A stretch of 64,000 nt of DNA from Sinorhizobium alkalisoli (GTDB taxonomy: Bacteria; Pseudomonadota; Alphaproteobacteria; Rhizobiales; Rhizobiaceae), in contig NZ_CP034910.1 in NCBI RefSeq assembly GCF_008932245.1, positions 1,116,001-1,180,000 of the forward strand, in the 5' to 3' direction. Below, one piece after another: positions 1-8,704 of the stretch (its first letter is position 1; each line of letters starts with the position of its first letter). Below the pieces are notes generated by a model, which saw nothing but the letters and a program-made list of their open reading frames with translations, searched no databases and was not told where the DNA came from. A program made the position numbers and the translations under genes.

Positions 1-655
1 AGACGCCCGGCAGGCTGAGCGGCAGCGTCACGGCCACGAAGGCGCGGATGGGACCGGCGCCGAGATTGCGGGCGGCACGCACGTAATCGGGGGGCAGGGC
101 GCGCAGTGCCGAATAGATCGGCAAGATCATGAAGGGCATCAGCACGTGCGTCATCGCGAGGATGACAGCGCCCTGGGTGTAGATCAGCTTCAGCGGCCCT
201 TCGGTCGCACCCGTGTCGATCAGCAGCTTATTGATGACGCCGTTGCGCTGGAGCAGGACCACCCACGCATAGGAGCGGATGAGAACGGAGGTCCACAGCG
301 GGATAAAAACACAGGCAGCCACCACCATGGCCAAGCCCTTGCTGAGCCGTGCCATGAGATAGGCGACCGGGAAACCCAAGAGCAGGCTTGCAACCGTCAC
401 CACAAACGCGACCTCGATCGTACTGAACAGTACGTCGAGATGAAGCGGCTCGGCGAAAATACGCCGATAGTGGCTGAGCGTTCCCCCGGAAAAGCTCAGT
501 GCGACCAGCCGCGCGACCGGATACAGGAATCCGGCCATCAGTGCCGCCAGGAGCGGCATGACCAATGCCAGGGAGGCGGTTAGCGAATAAAAGCGTGCGG
601 AGCTCGAGCGGCGGAGCGACAGAGAAGATGATAGTGTTGCGAGTGAACGCTTCAT
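1..655 (-). CDS. ABC transporter permease, PotB/PotH-like (3' end outside window)
   Basis: Inner-membrane permease of a spermidine/putrescine-type importer. The start codon at 655-653 overlaps the stop of the upstream ATPase gene as ATGA, so the two are translationally coupled. About 218 residues are present. They contain long hydrophobic segments and, near the window edge, the cytoplasmic coupling loop reading PDYVRAARNLGAGPIRAF, the EAA motif that docks on the ATPase. The C-terminal third lies beyond position 1, and a second permease and a binding protein probably lie there too. The family is clear; the substrate is not. Its divergence from a GntR regulator and an aminotransferase operon suggests an amine or amino-acid-like substrate, by inference. 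Confidence 0.88.
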   Translation of the reverse strand, partial: MKRSLATLSSSLSLRRSSSARFYSLTASLALVMPLLAALMAGFLYPVARLVALSFSGGTLSHYRRIFAEPLHLDVLFSTIEVAFVVTVASLLLGFPVAYLMARLSKGLAMVVAACVFIPLWTSVLIRSYAWVVLLQRNGVINKLLIDTGATEGPLKLIYTQGAVILAMTHVLMPFMILPIYSALRALPPDYVRAARNLGAGPIRAFVAVTLPLSLPGV

Positions 656-1842
656 GCCGCGCACCTCTCCGTCACGGGAAAGACATGCGCGGCTGCGCCG
701 TCAACGACAATGTCCACCTGGTCGTTCCTTTGGAATTGCGTGACGCCGTCAGCGGGGACCTGTACCTGCAGGCTTGCTTGTGGGCGGTCGGCAAGGCGAA
801 CGAGATAGATGTATGTCGAGCCGATGAACATGGCGGCATCGACGACGCCTGCTAGGGAGTCCGTCCCGCCATCGCCGCGCTTCATAAGACGCATCCGCTC
901 CGGACGGATTGCCACGCGCAGAGCCGTTCCGGCATCGTATTTGCGTGTGCGCTCGCTCGTCGTAGAACGGAGGGTAAGCACCGTTCTCTCCGATAAACGA
1001 ACAACCGTTTGCTCAGCCGTGCTGCCGAGACAATCGCCATCGATAAAATTCATCCGGCCGATGAAGTCCGCGACGAATGCGGTCTTCGGCTGCCGATAGA
1101 GTTCCGTTGGCGCACCGAACTGCATCAGCCGGCCGTCGGACATGATGGCGACGCGATCCGACATCGTCAGCGCTTCGTCCTGATCGTGGGTCACGTAGAC
1201 GACCGTGGCGCCAAGTCGCTCCTGCAGCCGCTTGATCTCGAACTGCATCGCCTCTCGCAATTTCTTGTCGAGTGCGCCAAGTGGTTCGTCCATCAGCAGG
1301 ACGGGTGGTTCAAAGGCCAAAGCACGCGCTACTGCGACGCGTTGCTGCTGGCCACCCGAAAGCTGATTGGGATACCGCTCCGCGTAGCCGGAGAGCTGGA
1401 CGAGCTCCAGCATCTCCTCGACGCGCCGCGCGATCGCGGTCTTCTGCATCCGCCCGCGCATCCTGAGCGGGAATGCGATGTTCTGACGGATCGTCAGGTG
1501 CGGAAAGAGCGCATACTTCTGGAACACCATTCCGATGTTCCGGTGATTGGGCGCAAGAAAGGTTACGTCCCGGCCGCCGATGGCGATCCTGCCGGCGCTC
1601 GGAGCCTCGAAGCCGGCTATCATCGTCAAGGCTGTTGTCTTGCCGGAGCCGGAGGGCCCCAACAGCGAGACAAACTCCCCGGCTGCGATGTCGAGCGACA
1701 GCTCGCGAACCGCGAGGGCTTCGCCATATCGTTTTTGAAGTCCCGCAAGGGACAGAGATTGACCGATCAAATCCGCCTTTCCTTTCAGCTGCTGCACGCT
1801 CTTCGGCGTCTTCCCCTGGATGCGGCCGCTTTCTGGCCGCAA
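652..1842 (-). CDS. ABC transporter ATP-binding protein, PotA-like
   Basis: ATPase that energises the adjacent PotB-like permease. The 396 residues contain Walker A GPSGSGKT at 62-69, the Q-loop in VFQKYALFPH near 107, the signature LSGGQQQRV at 161-169 and Walker B VLLMDEP ending near 187. The C-terminal part has the length and character of a TOBE substrate-sensing domain. The first 25 residues before the ABC core are longer than usual, so a TTG start near residue 25 (LIGQSLSL) is possible. The gene leads a minus-strand operon that diverges from the GntR gene across about 210 bp, and that gap holds a palindromic operator candidate. Confidence 0.9.
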   Translation of the reverse strand: MRPESGRIQGKTPKSVQQLKGKADLIGQSLSLAGLQKRYGEALAVRELSLDIAAGEFVSLLGPSGSGKTTALTMIAGFEAPSAGRIAIGGRDVTFLAPNHRNIGMVFQKYALFPHLTIRQNIAFPLRMRGRMQKTAIARRVEEMLELVQLSGYAERYPNQLSGGQQQRVAVARALAFEPPVLLMDEPLGALDKKLREAMQFEIKRLQERLGATVVYVTHDQDEALTMSDRVAIMSDGRLMQFGAPTELYRQPKTAFVADFIGRMNFIDGDCLGSTAEQTVVRLSERTVLTLRSTTSERTRKYDAGTALRVAIRPERMRLMKRGDGGTDSLAGVVDAAMFIGSTYIYLVRLADRPQASLQVQVPADGVTQFQRNDQVDIVVDGAAAHVFPVTERCAA

Positions 1843-2003
1843 TAAAGAGCCTTCTTCCGACCCGGGGACGAGTCAGGACGATGCCCTTATTGCTGAGGTT
1901 CTGGTGTCACGCGGGCCGCTTGTCGCCGGTCCGCGTGACGGAGCATGGGAAAGCTGCTAATAGCCGCTGATGCGACAAAAACTTTGCAAAACCTTCACAC
2001 TTT

Positions 2004-2023
2004 ATTTTTGTTGCATCAAAAAT
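2004..2023. promoter_or_regulatory. Operator candidate 1 (ATTTTTGTTGCATCAAAAAT)
   Basis: A 20-bp near-perfect palindrome (one mismatched base pair) lies between the ABC transporter operon and the GntR gene. It shares its core with two other sites at 2783-2798 and 9739-9750. Its place, 30 bp before the regulator's start and in the divergent promoter gap, suits autoregulation plus control of the transporter. Binding by the GntR protein is inference. Confidence 0.5.
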
Positions 2024-2052
2024 TCGCAGTGTCAACCGATCGAGAGAGTGAA

Positions 2053-2751
2053 ATGGCGGAAAATCTGAGCGAATCGCCAGATCTTGAGAGAACACCGGAA
2101 AAGCTGGGGGATACCGCCTATCGGCAAATGAAAGAGCGCATCATCCGTGGCGTCTACAGACCGGGCCATAAGTTGACGGTGCGTGCCGTCGCCCAGGATC
2201 TCGACGTCAGCACAACGCCCGCGCGCGATGCCATCAATCGTCTGACGAGCGAGGGCGCTCTGGTTTACACAGGTCCCAAGACGGTTGTCGTTCCGATTCT
2301 CGACGCGACCGCGATTCGAGAGATAACGCTCACACGCCTGGCGCTCGAGGGGCTGGCTTCGGAGCAGGCCGCCCAGTACGGCACGCTTGCTGATGTAAAG
2401 GAACTGAAGTCCTTACAAAAGCTTATCAATTCCGCCCTCGCTGAAAAGCGCTATGCGGAGGCGCTGTGGCACAACAAAGAATTCCACTTTACGATCTATC
2501 GTCTCTCGGGTCTTCCCCAGCTCGTTTCGATGATCGAAAGTCTGTGGCTGAGGATCGGTCCCTCCTTGCACGATCTCTACCCAGAGTTTGCCGAGGAGAA
2601 GTATGGGGTTCGCAACCACGAGATCGCCATGGAGGCGCTCGAGGAGCGCGACGCGGCGAGCCTCAGGGCGGCGATGGAGAATGATATTCGCGATGGATAT
2701 CGGCGGCTGAAGCGCGCCAACTCGGAGAGGGGTGCCGGTTCATCGGGCTAA
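2053..2751 (+). CDS. GntR-family transcriptional regulator, FCD (FadR) subfamily
   Basis: Predicted local regulator of 232 residues. The N-terminal winged helix (about 20-85) includes LTVRAVAQDLDVSTTPARDA, the usual recognition-helix region. The C-terminal all-helical FCD effector domain (about 100-220) carries spaced polar residues (HNKEFHF, RNHEIAMEALEERD) that bind metal or acid ligands in this family. ATG 2053 is preferred because GAGAGAG precedes it; an upstream in-frame ATG at 1945 has no ribosome site and would read through the operator. It sits between the divergent transporter and the catabolic operon, which is typical of a regulator responding to the substrate. Palindromic sites flank the gene on both sides. 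Confidence 0.88.
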   Translation: MAENLSESPDLERTPEKLGDTAYRQMKERIIRGVYRPGHKLTVRAVAQDLDVSTTPARDAINRLTSEGALVYTGPKTVVVPILDATAIREITLTRLALEGLASEQAAQYGTLADVKELKSLQKLINSALAEKRYAEALWHNKEFHFTIYRLSGLPQLVSMIESLWLRIGPSLHDLYPEFAEEKYGVRNHEIAMEALEERDAASLRAAMENDIRDGYRRLKRANSERGAGSSG

Positions 2752-2771
2752 GATTTTGTTGCATGGACTTG

Positions 2772-2811
2772 ACGAGCTACATTTTTGTTGCAACAAAATT
2801 GTGTAGCTCGT
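2772..2811. promoter_or_regulatory. Nested inverted repeat upstream of the aminotransferase operon
   Basis: The outer arms ACGAGCTACA (2772-2781) and TGTAGCTCGT (2802-2811) enclose a perfect inner palindrome TTTTGTTGCAACAAAA (2783-2798). The two symmetry centres differ by one base. A half-site ATTTTGTTGCAT lies at 2753-2764. This is the strongest operator candidate for the GntR regulator. The outer arms could also form an RNA hairpin ending the regulator transcript. Confidence 0.6.
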
Positions 2812-2853
2812 GCAAAGCGAGCGGTCGATTTCTCACCTCAGGAAGCCGGAACT

Positions 2854-4215
2854 ATGCTCGTTCAAGCAACAAACAGGCTGCGGCAGGCGTCTGCGCGCAG
2901 TAGGTCCAAACGTTTATTCAGCCGCGCCAAGGCCGTCTTTCCGGATGGAACGACCCGCGCCACGGTGGAGCGCGACCCGTTTCCGATCTATGTCCAGCGT
3001 GGAGAGGGGGCCTATCTCATCGACGTCGACGGGAACCGGTTCCTCGATCTGAACAACAACTTCACCACGCTCATTCACGGGCACGGCTTCGCGCCGGTCG
3101 CGGAGGCAGTCGTCGATCTGCTGCGCTCGGGGACCTGTTTCGCCAATCCGACAGAGCATGAGATCGCGCTCGCGGAACTGCTGACGACCCGCATCCCCGC
3201 AATGGAGCGGGTCCGCTTCGTCAACAGCGGAACGGAGGCGGTGATGTTCGCGATCAAGGCGGCGCGCGCCTTCACCGGCAGGCCCGCAATCGCACGCATC
3301 GAAGGCGCCTATCACGGCGCCTATGACTGGGCAGAGGCGGGGCAGGGTGTCTCACCCGGGAAGGATGGCTGGGAGCCGGTTTCCATCGCCACGCCGACCT
3401 ATCGCGGCACTCCCTCGAGCGTCGCCGAGGAGGTCCATCTTCTGCGCTTCAACGATGTCGAGAGTCTCGAAGCACGCTTGAGGGCAGTGAGCGACCGCAT
3501 CGCCTGTGTAATCATCGATCCAATGCCCAGCCGGGCGGGCCTCATGCACCCGGAGCCGGACTTCATCGAGGCGTTGTCGCAAACGGCGCGCAAGTACGGA
3601 ATCCTGATCATCGCCGACGAGGTGCTCAATCTTCGGCAAGGCTATGCGGGGGCTTCAGCACGCTATGGCCTGAACCCCGATCTGATCACGGCCGGAAAAA
3701 TCATCGGAGGCGGCTTTCCGATCGGCGCCATAGGCGGCCGCGAGGAGGTGATGCGCGTTTTCGGTATCGAAGATGCAAAACCGTTGCTGTCGCAGGGCGG
3801 CACTTTTTCCGCAAATCCCGTTTCCATGGCTGCCGGCCTGGCGGCCATGGCGGCGATGACGCCGGATACCTTCGATCACCTTGAAGCGATGGGTGACAGA
3901 TTGCGCGCGGGCTTGAGTGCGAGCATTGCCAGGCGAGACGCGCGATTCTCGGTGACCGGCGCCGCTTCGCTCTTCCGTATCCACCCGAAGCGTGTCGCGC
4001 CGGTCGAATATCGCGATGCCTATCTGAGCGCCGAAGAGGCCTCGCTCATGCGACGAATGAGCCGCCATTTCCTGGAGCTGAGCATTTTGCTCCCCTATGG
4101 AGCCGCGGGCTGCCTCTCGACAGCGATGGTCGACAGCGACATCGACCTCGTCCTGACCGCATTTGACGATTTTCTCAAGGCCGAAATCCAATCCGGAAAG
4201 GAGCGCGCGCAATGA
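2854..4215 (+). CDS. Class III aminotransferase, glutamate-1-semialdehyde aminomutase-like
   Basis: PLP-dependent aminotransferase of 453 residues, fold type I. The cofactor-binding lysine is K282 in LITAGKIIGGGFP. The upstream IIADEVLNLRQGYA segment supplies the acidic residue that contacts the PLP pyridine nitrogen, and FVNSGTEAVMFAI is the phosphate-binding loop. Start 2854 has AGGAAG eight bases upstream; an earlier ATG at 2785 would lie inside the inverted repeat. It is the first gene of an operon whose stop overlaps the next start as ATGA. GSA aminomutase itself belongs to haem synthesis, but the partners here (a ThDP enzyme, an SDR, an ABC importer) point to catabolism of an amine or amino acid. 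The substrate is unknown. Confidence 0.85.
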   Translation: MLVQATNRLRQASARSRSKRLFSRAKAVFPDGTTRATVERDPFPIYVQRGEGAYLIDVDGNRFLDLNNNFTTLIHGHGFAPVAEAVVDLLRSGTCFANPTEHEIALAELLTTRIPAMERVRFVNSGTEAVMFAIKAARAFTGRPAIARIEGAYHGAYDWAEAGQGVSPGKDGWEPVSIATPTYRGTPSSVAEEVHLLRFNDVESLEARLRAVSDRIACVIIDPMPSRAGLMHPEPDFIEALSQTARKYGILIIADEVLNLRQGYAGASARYGLNPDLITAGKIIGGGFPIGAIGGREEVMRVFGIEDAKPLLSQGGTFSANPVSMAAGLAAMAAMTPDTFDHLEAMGDRLRAGLSASIARRDARFSVTGAASLFRIHPKRVAPVEYRDAYLSAEEASLMRRMSRHFLELSILLPYGAAGCLSTAMVDSDIDLVLTAFDDFLKAEIQSGKERAQ

Positions 4216-5924
4216 CGCAGCAGAATCCAAACGAAACCGTTGCGCAGCATATCGCGAAGATACTTCGCCGCCACGATGTGGAGTTCATCTTCGGCCAAAG
4301 CCTGCCTTCGGCGGTCATCCTCGCGGCGGAAGCGATCGGCATTCGCCAGATTGCCTACAGGCAGGAGAACATGGGTGGCGCGATGGCCGACGGCTACGCC
4401 CGGGTTTCCGGCAAGGTCGGTGTCGTCGCCGCGCAAAATGGTCCCGCGGCAACGTTGCTTGTGCCGCCGCTGGCCGAGGCGTTGAAGGCCAGCGTGCCGG
4501 TCGTCGCACTCGTGCAGGATGTCGAGCGGGATCAAACCGACCGGAACGCCTTCCAGGACCTTGATCAGATCGCCCTCTTCCAGTCCTGCACCAAGTGGGT
4601 GCGGCGCGTGACTGTCGCGGAACGCATCGACGACTATGTGGATGCCGCGTTCACGGCGGCGACGTCGGGCCGCGCCGGGCCAGCCGCTTTGCTGCTTCCA
4701 GCCGACCTCCTGCGGTCAGAAGCGCGGGCTCCGGGAGTCGTGCGTTCAAGAAACCTGGGCCATTGGCCGCTGGATCGCATCCGGCCGTCCGATGATGCAC
4801 TGGCAGAGGTCGCCTCTCTGATCGCCGTGGCGAAAGCGCCAATCATCATCGCTGGCGGAGGCGTTCACTGCGGCGGCGCCGTGGCGGAACTTGCGGGTCT
4901 ACAGCAGGAAGCAAGCCTGCCGGTCTTCACCACGAATATGGGGAAGGGGGCGGTTGACGAGTACCATCCGCTGTCCACCGGCGTGCTCGGCTCGATGGTC
5001 GGTCCGCGCTCACTTGGACGTCACTCGTCCGCTCTGGTCGAAGCTGCGGATCTGGTCCTTCTGATCGGAACGCGGACCAACCAGAACGGCACCGACAATT
5101 GGCGCCAAATTCCCCGCAGCGCGACAGTCGTGCACATTGATGTCGATCCGGTGGAAATCGGGCGCAACTATGAATCGGTTCGGCTTGTCGGCGATGCGCG
5201 GGAAACACTCGCGGCCCTGCGAGCGGCACTCACCCGGATCGACCTCACGCGGCGGCATGCGGATCGTGCGCGGCTGGAGGAGTGCATCGCCACATGCTGG
5301 AAACGGTTCGAGCTTGACCGGCAAGAGGTCGCGACATCGCGCTCCCGTCCGATCCGCCCAGAACGGGTGATGGCGGAACTCCAGGATCTGCTGACCGACG
5401 ACGTAGCGGTCGTTGCCGACGCGAGCTACTCGTCGATGTGGGTTCTGGGCCAACTGCGGGCGCCAATGAGCGGGATGCGCTTTATCACGCCACGCGGCCT
5501 GGCGGGGCTCGGTTGGGGGGTGCCGCTTGCGATCGGTGCCAAGGTTGCCCGGCCGGACAAGCCGGTTGTCGCCATCGTCGGCGACGGCGGCTTCGCGCAC
5601 AGTTGGGCGGAGCTCGAGACTATGGTGCGCATGAAGCTTCCTATCACGATCGTCGTCCTCAACAACGGCATTCTCGGTTTCCAACGCGATGCGGAGACGG
5701 TGAAGTTCGGCAGCTATACGTCGGCATGCCACTTCGCCGAGGTCGACCACGCCAAACTGGCGGAGGCCTGCGGCTGCCCGGCCGTTCGTGTCGAGGATCC
5801 GAGCGAACTTGCCTATCATTTGCAGCGCGGGTTGGAAGAGGGGCCGCTTCTAATCGAAGTGATGACCGATCCAGCGGCGCATCCTCCACTCTCGCTATTC
5901 GCCAAGATGGATGAAGCCGCATGA
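4212..5924 (+). CDS. Thiamine-diphosphate-dependent enzyme (acetolactate synthase / benzoylformate decarboxylase-like)
   Basis: The 570 residues show the three-domain layout of the family. The N-terminal PYR domain holds the conserved glutamate E52 (YRQENMGGAMADGYAR). The central domain includes APIIIAGGGVHCGG. The C-terminal PP domain has the ThDP/Mg2+ motif GDGGFAHSWAELETM...LNN (about residues 455-487). It is coupled to the aminotransferase by a 4-base overlap and to the SDR by another. Members of this family decarboxylate 2-oxo acids or ligate the product. Here it could act on the oxo acid left after transamination, followed by reduction or oxidation by the SDR. That route is inference. 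Confidence 0.87.
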   Translation: MTQQNPNETVAQHIAKILRRHDVEFIFGQSLPSAVILAAEAIGIRQIAYRQENMGGAMADGYARVSGKVGVVAAQNGPAATLLVPPLAEALKASVPVVALVQDVERDQTDRNAFQDLDQIALFQSCTKWVRRVTVAERIDDYVDAAFTAATSGRAGPAALLLPADLLRSEARAPGVVRSRNLGHWPLDRIRPSDDALAEVASLIAVAKAPIIIAGGGVHCGGAVAELAGLQQEASLPVFTTNMGKGAVDEYHPLSTGVLGSMVGPRSLGRHSSALVEAADLVLLIGTRTNQNGTDNWRQIPRSATVVHIDVDPVEIGRNYESVRLVGDARETLAALRAALTRIDLTRRHADRARLEECIATCWKRFELDRQEVATSRSRPIRPERVMAELQDLLTDDVAVVADASYSSMWVLGQLRAPMSGMRFITPRGLAGLGWGVPLAIGAKVARPDKPVVAIVGDGGFAHSWAELETMVRMKLPITIVVLNNGILGFQRDAETVKFGSYTSACHFAEVDHAKLAEACGCPAVRVEDPSELAYHLQRGLEEGPLLIEVMTDPAAHPPLSLFAKMDEAA

Positions 5925-6694
5925 GGAGCCACACGCCAAGAATTGCCGTCGTGACCGGCGGCACTGCGGGAATCGGGCTGGCAACGGCCCGACACCTGCT
6001 CGCTCGTGGATGCCGAGTCGCCGTCTTCGGTCAGAGACCTGTCAATGTCGAAAATGCCGCCCGGGTGTTTTCGCGGGAGTTCGGCGCCGAGCGCGTGTTT
6101 GCGCGCGTCGTCGATCTGGCGGAGCCGGCGCAGATATCCTCCTTCTTTCGGGAGCTGGATGAGCGTTGGGGTAAGGCCGAGATTCTGGTTTGCAACGCCG
6201 GAATATCACCGAAGGGGCCAGACGGCCCCACCCCATTCCAGGAGATTACGCTCGATGAATGGAACGCCGTTCTTTCCGTCAACCTGACCGGCACAATGCT
6301 GTGCTCCCAGACCGCCTTGCCGGGCATGGTCGAAAGTGGCTTTGGCCGGATCGTGTTCGTCGGCTCCATCGCCGGGCGCGCCATGCCCAGGATTGCCGGC
6401 ACGGCCTATGTCGCTTCGAAAGCCGCGCTTGCAGGTCTCGCCCGCTCGCTGGTTGCCAGATACGCCGCGCAGGGCATCACGATAAATGTGGTTGCGCCCG
6501 GCAGGATCGCCACCGAGATGGCCGGACCGCGCGACAGCGCGCTCAATCGCGCCGCCGTCGCCCGCATTCCCGCGGGCCGTATGGGCGAACCGGAGGAAGT
6601 CGCGGCCGCCATCGGCTTCCTGACCTCCGACGAAGCGGCGTTCATCAACGGTGCGACCATCGACGTCAATGGCGGAGAGTATGCGCCGCTCTGA
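5921..6694 (+). CDS. Short-chain dehydrogenase/reductase
   Basis: Classical SDR of 257 residues. The NAD(P) motif TGGTAGIG is at 12-19, NAGIS follows beta-4, and the catalytic pair is Y163 and K167 in YVASK with an upstream serine in VGSIAG. The C-terminal VNGGEY is typical of FabG-like members. The start overlaps the ThDP gene stop (ATGA). As the third gene of the operon it probably converts the aldehyde or hydroxy/keto product of the ThDP enzyme. Specificity cannot be read from the sequence. Confidence 0.88.
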   Translation: MRSHTPRIAVVTGGTAGIGLATARHLLARGCRVAVFGQRPVNVENAARVFSREFGAERVFARVVDLAEPAQISSFFRELDERWGKAEILVCNAGISPKGPDGPTPFQEITLDEWNAVLSVNLTGTMLCSQTALPGMVESGFGRIVFVGSIAGRAMPRIAGTAYVASKAALAGLARSLVARYAAQGITINVVAPGRIATEMAGPRDSALNRAAVARIPAGRMGEPEEVAAAIGFLTSDEAAFINGATIDVNGGEYAPL

Positions 6695-6706
6695 GGTGGA
6701 AGCCAC

Positions 6707-7402
6707 ATGCACGCGGGTGTGCTGATCTATACAGGTGACGCGGAGCTCTTCCTTCTCCTGGAGTATATTCTCGAGGCCGAAGGTTTTCCCGTCCGGCTGT
6801 GCGTTGATGAGAGCGAGCTGCTTGCTGCGACCCGGACCGAGAAGCCGCTGGCTGTCCTGATCGATTGCTCCGACTCTCGCCCGGGGGAATTTAGCCTTTG
6901 CCGCCGCATCAGGAAGGCGAGTGGGGATCGCGTCCCCGTCGCCGCGTTGACAAACGCGGCGGGAGCAGAATTCAACTGTGATGCTCCCGGAATCGACACC
7001 ATTATTTCCAGTCCATTCGATCCGCGTCGGCTGCTCGCCTTCCTCGAGGGCATTCGAACAAACTTGTCGCAATGGTCTCGCCCAGGCACCGCGCCCGAGC
7101 GGATCTACAGGCACGCGGACATTGAGATGAACGTGCCGAGCGTTCGGGTCATTCGGAACGGTCACGCCGTGCACCTCTCCGCGCTCCAGTTCAGGCTGCT
7201 TCTGCATCTCATGAAGATGCCCGAAGTCGTGCACAGTCGCGACGACCTGATCGCGGCATGCTGGCCGCGCGAAGCCGAAGTCGAGCCGCGCACCGTCGAC
7301 ATCCATATCGGTCACATCAGGCGCGCGCTCAACAGATTTGGGCCCGACGTAATTCGCACCGTGCGATCCGTCGGCTACGCGCTCGGCCCTCTCAGTCAGT
7401 AG
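6707..7402 (+). CDS. OmpR/PhoB-type regulator with degenerate receiver (paralogue 1)
   Basis: 231 residues. The N-terminal receiver-like domain (1-115) keeps an Asp at position 53 (LIDCSD). It lacks the acidic pair after beta-1 (YTGD instead of DD) and the usual lysine (SSPFD instead of TKPF), so ordinary aspartyl phosphorylation is doubtful. The C-terminal winged helix (130-228) is intact and ends in IRTVRSVGYALG. No sensor kinase gene is nearby. The gene follows the SDR by 12 bp and may belong to that operon. It resembles the regulator at 9905 throughout, including a shared pattern FxxLLxYILxxEGF, which indicates paralogy. Confidence 0.8.
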   Translation: MHAGVLIYTGDAELFLLLEYILEAEGFPVRLCVDESELLAATRTEKPLAVLIDCSDSRPGEFSLCRRIRKASGDRVPVAALTNAAGAEFNCDAPGIDTIISSPFDPRRLLAFLEGIRTNLSQWSRPGTAPERIYRHADIEMNVPSVRVIRNGHAVHLSALQFRLLLHLMKMPEVVHSRDDLIAACWPREAEVEPRTVDIHIGHIRRALNRFGPDVIRTVRSVGYALGPLSQ

Positions 7403-7791
7403 GAGCTGCGCGGAAGCGGCAAAGAAAGCGCTTCGTAGAGAACGCCCTAGCCTCACCGGCGCGGGTTACGAGATCGATCTGGCGGTGACCTTCACGCCCT
7501 GCGGCGCGGTTTTCCTGCTGGAACACGCGCTCTATGGGTTCGATGAGGCGATGAGGAGCGAGAATGGTACCGTCACCGGCGGGAAGAATATCAGCGGCGG
7601 CTGGCCTCGTACCAGTCGCTGCAGGGTGGCGCTTTCGCCTTCGCCGACGAGTCGGCGGAGAAGCGCCAGCAGTTGCGGGAGGCCGAGGAGGTATTAGCTG
7701 CTGTGGGGCGCGAGCGGGCCGGGAGAGCCTGGACGAGGCGGCCTGATACCTCCATCGCGATCGTCCCCTGCAACCCCGGCAGGGACGATAT
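7403..7791. other. Gene remnants, no intact gene
   Basis: About 390 bp without a convincing gene. A short coding-like stretch on the plus strand (about 7585-7690) reads EYQRRLASYQSLQGGAFAF and continues charged and helical, but has no start and is cut on both sides. I do not recognise it. It marks the left edge of the disturbed accessory segment that separates the two OmpR paralogues. Confidence 0.5.
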
Positions 7792-7807
7792 TCATCGCAA
7801 TGTTTTT

Positions 7808-8208
7808 TTAGAAGGTCGATGCCTCGAAATCACGGCGCAGCATTTCTGCCTTCTCTTGGCTGTGTCGCAGTCGCTGAAGGTAGAAAGCGAAAAGAGATTT
7901 CCTGAAGCGCGTTGTCGCAGAAGGGTCGACACGGTAGGCGGCCGCGTCAAGGATTTCGACCTCTGGAAAGGGAATGCTGACTTCAAGAGAAATCTCGGCC
8001 GCGTCCCGCGCACGCCGAAAGGCTGGAGTCGATTGTGCCGGATCGCAATCACGTTCTGGCATTCGTCACAAACTGCTGCCAGGATCCCCTTGACCACGGC
8101 GGATCCGTCCACGAAAGGCACGTCACGATAGGCGAAGGTCGTGGAAACAAGCTTGCCGCAATGTGGGCAAATTGCCCTGCTCGTGTCACCTAGTTGATAG
8201 AGTTTCAT
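7808..8208 (-). pseudogene. Zinc-ribbon protein, frameshifted
   Basis: The reading frame starts at 8208 with MKLYQLGDTSR, then CPHC and, about 30 residues later, CDEC, a two-knuckle zinc ribbon like those of MqsA-type or small DNA-associated proteins. At about 8038-8041 the continuation IAI-PAQSTPAFRRARDAAE moves to another frame, which runs on to 7808. One base appears missing, since restoring a C at CCGG rejoins the frames. The rejoined protein would have about 133 residues. It could be a real mutation or a sequencing error. Function unknown. Confidence 0.6.
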
Positions 8209-8323
8209 GTGTCACCTCATTGATGCACGCCTGATGAACACCGTGTCCGGGTCAACAAAGTAGAATTTGAGCTGTATTCGGAGAATCTCGACCCAAAGGG
8301 TCTCGATGTTTTGATGAATACCG

Positions 8324-8650
8324 TTATATTACGCGGCCTCTGAGCCGCAGGAACACCTCGAACCAGAAGCCGTAGTCGCTGTGTCGGCGTTCGGTCCAGG
8401 CCTCGAGCGCGCAATAGGCCGCCGCCGTTGCGGCTTCGCTGCCGTAGAGGTGGATCGCCGCCTCCACCATTTCCTCCTGTTGGTGCTTTTGCCAGAAGCC
8501 ATCCTGCCGGGGGCATTGCTCCCCGGAGGCGGGATTACGAAGAATTTTGGACACGCTGAACCTCCTGCTGTCCGGCGCAGGGGTCAAGGGGGGTGCCGGA
8601 CGTTGGAACTCAGCTTTCGCGAGCCACAGAACCGGACGCTCGGTTCTCAT
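8324..8650 (-). CDS. Hypothetical small protein
   Basis: Up to 108 residues. The C-terminal half (MVEAAIHLYGSEAATAAAYC... to FWFEVFLRLRGRVI) looks like a compact helical domain rich in Ala and aromatic residues, similar in style to small rhizobial proteins of unknown function. The N-terminal half is Arg/Pro-rich and less convincing, so the true start may be the internal Met about 48 residues from the end. No function assigned. Confidence 0.45.
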   Translation of the reverse strand: MRTERPVLWLAKAEFQRPAPPLTPAPDSRRFSVSKILRNPASGEQCPRQDGFWQKHQQEEMVEAAIHLYGSEAATAAAYCALEAWTERRHSDYGFWFEVFLRLRGRVI

Positions 8651-8704
8651 CGTGCCGTCCCTGGCACACGTGTCCTATTAGAGGGGTGTGGAAAACGGGC
8701 AAAC

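Noticed and set aside
1009..1845. Long open frame of 278 codons on the plus strand opposite the PotA-like gene
   Set aside because: It is antisense to a clear ABC ATPase with all motifs. High GC content produces such frames, and there is no ribosome site or domain.
6206..7456. 416-codon minus-strand frame opposite the SDR and OmpR-like genes
   Set aside because: Both sense-strand genes have full family motifs. The antisense text is Arg/Asp-rich without domains.
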